Source: Kiritimatiellota bacterium (GTDB taxonomy: Bacteria > Verrucomicrobiota > Kiritimatiellia > JAAZAB01). Taken from it: a stretch of DNA of 64,000 nucleotides. Positions 59,758 to 64,000 of the stretch are shown one piece after another. Location of the stretch: the NCBI GenBank assembly GCA_026398415.1, contig JAPLSY010000015.1:1-64000 (forward strand), written 5' to 3'. The number at the start of each line of letters is the position of its first letter. Position 1 is the first letter of the stretch. The notes beneath the pieces were generated by a model. That model did not search any database, was not told the DNA's origin, and saw only the letters and a program-made list of their open reading frames with translations. Both the position numbers and the translations under genes were made by a program.

Positions 59758-60924
59758 ATGAAAACAAAAAACCTCAAGCTGATGATTCCCGGCCCCACTG
59801 AAGTCAGTCGCACCGCGCGGGAGCAACTCGCCCTACCCATCCGGCCCCATTACGGTCCGGAATGGGTTAAATTGTTCTTTGATGTGGTTGGCAAGCTGAA
59901 GAAGGTCTTCCAAACCACCAACGATCTTTACGTCTTCGCCGCTACTTCATCGGCAACGATGGAAGTGGGCATCAGCCACGCGGCTGAACCCGGGGAAAAG
60001 ATACTGATCTGCAACAATGGGGTCTTCGGCGACCGATTCACCGAGATGGCCAAGATAAACGGACTATGCGTGGTCACGACCCGTAGCGACTATGGACAGC
60101 CCATCACGGTGGAGCAAGTCCGCAAGGCACTGAATGCCGACAAGGACATTCGGGCTGTCGCGATCGTGCATAATGAATCGTCCACGGCGGTGGAGAGCGC
60201 TTTGAGCGGCATTACCACGCTGGCGCGCGAACGCGGCGTGCTTACGGTCGTGGATTGCGTATCCAGCATGGCAGGAGTGGATGTGCCCACCGATAAGCTG
60301 GGCATTGACTTCTGCCTGTCGGGCAGCCAGAAATGTTTCCAGGCGCCGGCGGGCCTGGGTTTTATCAGCGTGAGTTCGCGGGCTTGGGAACGCATCCGGG
60401 CTCGTCGAGAGCCGGTGCGCTCTTGGTACCTCAGCCTGGATGTGATGCATCGCTATCGTGACATGTGGATGGACTGGCACCCCCAGGGGCCCAATACGGC
60501 ATCCGTGCCGCTTTATCAGTCCTTGAATCAGGCGCTGGATGAAATTCTGGCGGAAGGACTTCCTGCTCGTTTTGCCCGGCATGTACGCGCCCGGGATGCA
60601 TTTCGCGCCGCCATGCGCGCCATGGGGTTACAGCTTTTTGCCGCGGACGCGGTTGCCAGCAAGACGCTAACGGCAGTGTGTCTCCCGGCGGGTATTGATG
60701 GGGTCAAGTTGCGCAACGCTATTCTGGTCCGACACGACATTTTGCTTGCCGGCGGTCTGGGCCCGACCGCCAATACGGTCATCCGCGTGGGCCATCTTGG
60801 GCATACCGCTGCCATGGATTATCTGGTTCCCACCATTCAGGCGATCGAGCATGAGCTGATCGCGATGGGCGCCGTTGTGACGCAAGGGGTTGCGGCAAAG
60901 GTGTTCGAGAAGGAGTTTGAATGA
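59758..60924 (+). CDS. Class V aminotransferase, alanine-glyoxylate/serine-pyruvate type
   Basis: 388 residues from ATG 59758; the upstream frame to 59722 covers the promoter. MIPGPTEVSRTAREQLALPIRPHYGPEWVKLF is the AGAT family opening; FAATSSATMEVGISHAAEPGEKILICNNGVFGDRF follows; VVDCVSSMAGVDVPTDKLGIDFCLSGSQKCFQAPAGLGFISVS holds the PLP Lys in SQK. PLP enzyme that moves an amino group between a glyoxylate- or pyruvate-type keto acid and Ser, Ala, phosphonate or ureidoglycine. First gene of an operator-controlled operon whose next gene overlaps it by 4 nt. Substrate unknown. Confidence 0.9.
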   Translation: MKTKNLKLMIPGPTEVSRTAREQLALPIRPHYGPEWVKLFFDVVGKLKKVFQTTNDLYVFAATSSATMEVGISHAAEPGEKILICNNGVFGDRFTEMAKINGLCVVTTRSDYGQPITVEQVRKALNADKDIRAVAIVHNESSTAVESALSGITTLARERGVLTVVDCVSSMAGVDVPTDKLGIDFCLSGSQKCFQAPAGLGFISVSSRAWERIRARREPVRSWYLSLDVMHRYRDMWMDWHPQGPNTASVPLYQSLNQALDEILAEGLPARFARHVRARDAFRAAMRAMGLQLFAADAVASKTLTAVCLPAGIDGVKLRNAILVRHDILLAGGLGPTANTVIRVGHLGHTAAMDYLVPTIQAIEHELIAMGAVVTQGVAAKVFEKEFE

Positions 60925-61907
60925 AAAAACTTCGCGTTGGTGTCGCCGGACTCGGCGACTTTGGGCTATTGCACATGAAGGTGTTCTCCCAGATCCCGTA
61001 TGTGGAGATCACGCGCGTCTGCTCCCGCACGGCATCCCGCGCCCGGGAGGTCGCGGACCAGTTCGGCGTTCCTGCCATAAGCACGGATTACGCAGACTTT
61101 GCGCAGGCCGATGACGTGGACGTGATTAGTGTGGTTACGTTGGGCAAGGACCATCGGGCTGTGGTCGTTCCGGCGTTGCAGGCGGGCAAGCATGTGCTGG
61201 TTGAGAAACCGATGGCCGATACTGTAGAAGACGCAAGGGCCATGGCGACAGCCGCTCAGCGCTCATCCGGCAAGTTCATGGTTGCCCATATTTGCCGATT
61301 CATGCCCCAGTACTACCGCGCCAAGGAACTGGTTACCCAAGGCCGGCTCGGACATCTTTCCATGATTCAGACATTTCGCAATAACCACTACACCGCCTTG
61401 TCGCCGGACCGCAAGAACAACACTATGCGTGAGACGGCAATCCACGATATTGATTTGGCACTTTGGATCACGGGCAGCGACGTGGCCGAGGCGCACGGGT
61501 TCAAGCGCTATAATCAGTCGGACAAGGAAGCCGATAGTTGTCTGGCCGTGGTAAAATTAGCGAACGGCACGCTTTGTTCGTTTGCCGCCTCTTGGCTGAG
61601 GCGTGACGCCATGCCCGCGGATGTGGATGCAATGATGAAAATCATGGGCACCCAAGGCGAGCTGGAAATTCGGATGCCGCCGCAGAACATGGTCTTTATT
61701 GACGATCATGAGCATTCGCATTTCAACCCCGAAGTCGCTTCCAGTCCCGCCATGATCCGGCAAACGGCCCTGGGTTGCGAGATCGAATACTTTTTAACGT
61801 GCGTGCTGAACGACAAAGTCCCCGAAATGATTTCCGCCGACGAGGCCGTCAAGGCCGTGGATGCGGCCATTCGTATTGATGCCTGTTGCCAGGAGGTCCG
61901 CCCATGA
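60921..61907 (+). CDS. Gfo/Idh/MocA-family NAD(P)-dependent oxidoreductase
   Basis: 328 residues. RVGVAGLGDFGLLHMKVFSQIPYVEITRVCSR is the Rossmann motif, VLVEKPMADTVEDARAM is the conserved EKP segment, and ETAIHDIDLALWITGSDVAEAHGF carries the H-D-I-D catalytic site of the family. Members oxidise sugars, inositols or related alcohols, or reduce keto sugars. The start ATGA overlaps the aminotransferase stop by 4 nt, so it is co-translated. Probably works on the same substrate as the aminotransferase: dehydrogenation followed by transamination (or the reverse). Confidence 0.92.
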   Translation: MKKLRVGVAGLGDFGLLHMKVFSQIPYVEITRVCSRTASRAREVADQFGVPAISTDYADFAQADDVDVISVVTLGKDHRAVVVPALQAGKHVLVEKPMADTVEDARAMATAAQRSSGKFMVAHICRFMPQYYRAKELVTQGRLGHLSMIQTFRNNHYTALSPDRKNNTMRETAIHDIDLALWITGSDVAEAHGFKRYNQSDKEADSCLAVVKLANGTLCSFAASWLRRDAMPADVDAMMKIMGTQGELEIRMPPQNMVFIDDHEHSHFNPEVASSPAMIRQTALGCEIEYFLTCVLNDKVPEMISADEAVKAVDAAIRIDACCQEVRP

Positions 61908-61960
61908 AAGGGTGCACCGGGGAAACCGACCTGTGCCCACGACCACGAGGTGGCCGATGA
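61904..61960 (+). CDS. Possible 18-residue coupling ORF between two operon genes
   Basis: ATG 61904 overlaps the stop of the Gfo/Idh gene (ATGA) and its TGA overlaps the amidohydrolase ATG 61957 (ATGA). The peptide (MKGCTGETDLCPRPRGGR) has no domain. It bridges the only gap in an otherwise overlapping operon, so it could pass ribosomes on; a GAGG ribosome site for the amidohydrolase is inside it. Real expression is uncertain. Confidence 0.35.
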   Translation: MKGCTGETDLCPRPRGGR

Positions 61961-62790
61961 ACATCATCGATACACATGTTCACATTTTCGAGCGGCCTTA
62001 CGGCGATGTGTTCGACAATGGACATATCAAGCAGGGGCCGGACGGCGAACGGCGCCTTTTCGAGCAGTATCGCCGGAAGTTTGGCATTGCCGGCGCCTTC
62101 GTGATCGGCTACGAGGACCGGCGCCAGCCCGGGAACAACGCTTATTTGCGCTCATTGGCGATCAGCGGGCGTTGGATTCGTTCGTTCGGCTACGTGCGCG
62201 CCGACCCCGCAACCATGTTGCGCAAGGCGCGGGAGTTAGCTGACTTGGGGCATTTCGGCATAAGTTGTTACCTTGAACGGCGGGATGGCGCGAAATGGCT
62301 CGCGTCCCGGGCGATGGTTCCCTTCTGGGATTTCCTGCGTCAGCGGCGCATGCCAATCAGTTTTAATCTGAGCGCGTTCCAGTGCCGGGCGCTGGCGCGA
62401 GTCGTTGCGGATCATCCCGGAATAATTGTCCTGATCAGTCACATGGGCCGGCCAAAAGTGGTCAATGGCAAGCTGGATGAACGCGACTACGCCCCCCTGT
62501 TGGCATTGGCCGGACACGCATCCGTCTACGTAAAACTCTCCGGTTTCTACGCCTATGTGAAAAATGGCTGGCATTGGCCACAACGGGAATTATTCTGCGT
62601 CGTAGACCGGCTAAGGAAAGTTTTCGGCGCAAAACGCCTGCTGTTTGCCTCCGACTTTTCCCCGGTTCTGGAACACAACACCTATCGCCAGGCATTGGAG
62701 CTGTTGCGCACGGAATATGGCGCTTTCGGCGCGCAAGAGCTTGCCGATGTGTATGGACGGAACGCAAAGGAAATTCTGGAGGGAAAATGA
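61957..62790 (+). CDS. TIM-barrel amidohydrolase family protein
   Basis: 277 residues from ATG 61957 (GAGG upstream). IIDTHVHIFERP has the HxH metal motif at residues 7-9; LISHMGRPK near 163 and LFASDFSPVLEHN near 233 hold the further metal/catalytic positions (His, Asp). This is the amidohydrolase_2 type (dicarboxylactone and gamma-lactone or decarboxylating enzymes such as 4-oxalomesaconate hydratase or ACMSD). It opens a C-O or C-N ring or decarboxylates; the substrate is unknown. It overlaps the next gene by ATGA. Confidence 0.85.
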   Translation: MNIIDTHVHIFERPYGDVFDNGHIKQGPDGERRLFEQYRRKFGIAGAFVIGYEDRRQPGNNAYLRSLAISGRWIRSFGYVRADPATMLRKARELADLGHFGISCYLERRDGAKWLASRAMVPFWDFLRQRRMPISFNLSAFQCRALARVVADHPGIIVLISHMGRPKVVNGKLDERDYAPLLALAGHASVYVKLSGFYAYVKNGWHWPQRELFCVVDRLRKVFGAKRLLFASDFSPVLEHNTYRQALELLRTEYGAFGAQELADVYGRNAKEILEGK

Positions 62791-63458
62791 ACGTCGAGAA
62801 ATTGGGCCCTTATCGAGTCATAGATCTCAGCAAACACATTGATCCGGCCACATCCACGCGCCGTTGCCGGGTGGAGCGGTATTTTCAGCAGTCGTCCAAG
62901 GACTACCACACCAACCTGGACATCGAGTCGCACTTGGGCACCCACGTGGAGACACCTTACCACTACAACGACGCTTGGAAGGATATCCTGGGCCTGCCGG
63001 TGACGGCTTTTATGGGCCGCGCCGTTCTGTTGCGCCTGGCCTGCACGCCGCGCGCGCCGATCACAAAAGCCATGCTGGAACAGGCCGCCGGCGGGCGAGT
63101 CCGGGCTGGCGACATCGTGGTGCTGGATAGCCCCTACCATTGCGAGCCATTTACTAACGCCCCGAACGACCAGCGGCCCTACCTGTGCGGCGAATCGGGC
63201 GAGTGGTTCGTGGCCAAGCAGGTGAAGTGCGTTGGCTTCGGCGACGGCGTGGCCATCGAGTACAGCGTCAAGACCGCTTGCGAGATCCATGCGGTGGTAA
63301 TGCCGCGCGATATCATGTTCCTTGAGGTCATGAAAAATCTGGATCAGTTGCGATCCGACGTTTTCTTCCTTATCTGTCAGCCCATGCCGATCAAGGGGCT
63401 GGACTCTTGTTGTGTGCGTGCCGTGGCCATCGAAGGCATTCCGGGGTTCTGCGCATGA
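62787..63458 (+). CDS. Cyclase-family (kynurenine formamidase-like) hydrolase
   Basis: 223 residues. YRVIDLSKHIDPA at the start and NLDIESHLGTHVETPYHYND near 43 give the HxGTHxxxPxH metal motif of the cyclase family, GDIVVLDSPYH near 105 and GVAIEYSVKTACEIHAVVMPRDIMFLEVMKNLDQL near 150-180 with ICQPMPIKGLDSCCVRAVAI are the later family segments. The family includes kynurenine formamidase, isatin hydrolase and other ring or amide hydrolases. Overlaps both neighbours by ATGA. Probably hydrolyses an amide or cyclic intermediate in the pathway. Confidence 0.9.
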   Translation: MNVEKLGPYRVIDLSKHIDPATSTRRCRVERYFQQSSKDYHTNLDIESHLGTHVETPYHYNDAWKDILGLPVTAFMGRAVLLRLACTPRAPITKAMLEQAAGGRVRAGDIVVLDSPYHCEPFTNAPNDQRPYLCGESGEWFVAKQVKCVGFGDGVAIEYSVKTACEIHAVVMPRDIMFLEVMKNLDQLRSDVFFLICQPMPIKGLDSCCVRAVAIEGIPGFCA

Positions 63459-64000
63459 AAACTGATGTCATCGCTCTGTGCAAAGACTTGATCGCTATCC
63501 CCAGCATCAATCCCATGGGGCGGGATGATCTTGATCCCACCCTTACCGGCGAAGCACGGGTCAACGATTACATTCGTCATTTTGTCAAGGCTGCCGGCGT
63601 GGATATCGTAGTGCAACGGACGGATGTTCCGGGCCGGGAAAATGTGGGCGGAATGATTGTTAAAGGCAGTCGGTTTCCGACGCTTGTCCTGCAATGTCAC
63701 ACCGACACACTGGGTGTGGGCGACCACCCCTCCCTGCTTAAACCGGCGGTATGCAAAGGCCGCCTTTACGGGCGTGGGGCAACTGATGACAAAGGCGGAC
63801 TGGCGGCCATGCTGGTTGCTTTGGCTGAGGCAGCGCTGCACCCCGCGCGCGTCAGGAATAATGTGATCGTTCTGGGCGTGTCGGATGAAGAGTATAAGGG
63901 AAAGGGCAGCTTGGCGCTCGTGGCGCAACCGCCAACCAAGGGGGCCGACTTCGGACTCGTTGGCGAACCCACGGAATGCCGGATTGTCAATGGTTTTAAG
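63455..64000 (+). CDS. M20-family metallohydrolase, N-terminal part
   Basis: Starts at ATG 63455, overlapping the cyclase stop, and runs off the window (182 codons seen). LIAIPSINPMGRDD, LVLQCHTDTLGVGDHP (first zinc His in the HTD motif), GRLYGRGATDDKGGLAAMLVALAEAA (bridging Asp) and LGVSDEEYKGKGSLAL (catalytic Glu pair EE) identify the M20 ArgE/DapE/carboxypeptidase family, which removes an acyl or carbamoyl group from an amino acid-like substrate in the cytoplasm. Last visible gene of the operon. Confidence 0.93.
   Translation, partial: MKTDVIALCKDLIAIPSINPMGRDDLDPTLTGEARVNDYIRHFVKAAGVDIVVQRTDVPGRENVGGMIVKGSRFPTLVLQCHTDTLGVGDHPSLLKPAVCKGRLYGRGATDDKGGLAAMLVALAEAALHPARVRNNVIVLGVSDEEYKGKGSLALVAQPPTKGADFGLVGEPTECRIVNGFK

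Overview
This window looks like the chromosome of an anaerobic, fermentative, Gram-negative saccharolytic bacterium, most likely from the PVC superphylum (Kiritimatiellota or Lentisphaerota); this placement is inferred from gene content. The evidence is: a MurA with aspartate in place of the catalytic cysteine (as in chlamydiae), a PVC-style pseudopilin, four uroporphyrinogen-decarboxylase/MtaA-like paralogues, DUF4838 and GH20-like large hydrolases, acetylxylan and sialate esterases, an acetate kinase/phosphotransacetylase pair, pyruvate phosphate dikinase and an NfnAB-type transhydrogenase. No complete rRNA, tRNA, CRISPR array or insertion sequence was found.

Layout. 1-3.2 kb is accessory: a truncated secreted protein, a small XRE-like regulator, a PIN-domain toxin with a small partner, a possible HUH-type replication initiator with a 19-bp perfect hairpin upstream, and the 3' end of a tRNA without its 5' half. 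3.3-15.3 kb is mostly housekeeping and envelope: FadL-type porin, periplasmic beta-carbonic anhydrase, a GT39/ArnT-like glycosyltransferase, murA-tkt, ackA-pta, queA and a pseudopilin. 15.4-26.9 kb holds ppdK, nfnAB, and sugar genes (CE7 esterase, GH4 glycosidase with a divergent AraC regulator, two UROD-like methyltransferases). 27-35 kb holds a membrane-anchored coiled-coil repeat protein, two low-complexity exported or membrane proteins, dCMP deaminase, a Na+/H+ antiporter-like protein, an NSS transporter with a 34-residue MetS-like partner, and an MFS transporter. 35-50 kb holds a DUF4838 protein, a third UROD-like enzyme, a minimal MGMT, a leftward LarA-like / B12-radical SAM / ThyA-like / NagB-like cluster, a large GH20-like protein, an AP-endonuclease-2-type epimerase, a KamA-family enzyme and a LamG protein. 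50.8-55.5 kb holds the fourth UROD-like enzyme, trpR-trpB2 and a sialate O-acetylesterase. 55.6-64 kb holds a 24-residue CxxCxC peptide, two LacI regulators, a degenerate M24 protein and a tightly coupled catabolic operon (class V aminotransferase, Gfo/Idh oxidoreductase, amidohydrolase, cyclase-family hydrolase, M20 hydrolase) that runs off the window.

The strongest unexplained signal is a dispersed tandem repeat. At six places (queA, two adjacent sites near 27.7-28.4 kb, the radical SAM gene, the KamA gene, the LamG gene) there are 3-5 copies of an 18-bp unit made of a 14-nt palindrome (consensus ACCGCTCCAGCGGT) plus a 4-nt spacer. Five are in protein-coding regions of unrelated genes and one is non-coding. 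Several copies carry paired substitutions that keep the palindrome, and the five copies of the main subtype all point the same way along the chromosome whatever the direction of the host gene. A second signal is promoter design: two genes have a -10 TATAGT exactly 7 nt before the ATG, with an inverted-repeat operator lying between or over the -35 and -10, so their mRNAs should be leaderless and repressor-controlled; dCMP deaminase has a similar arrangement.
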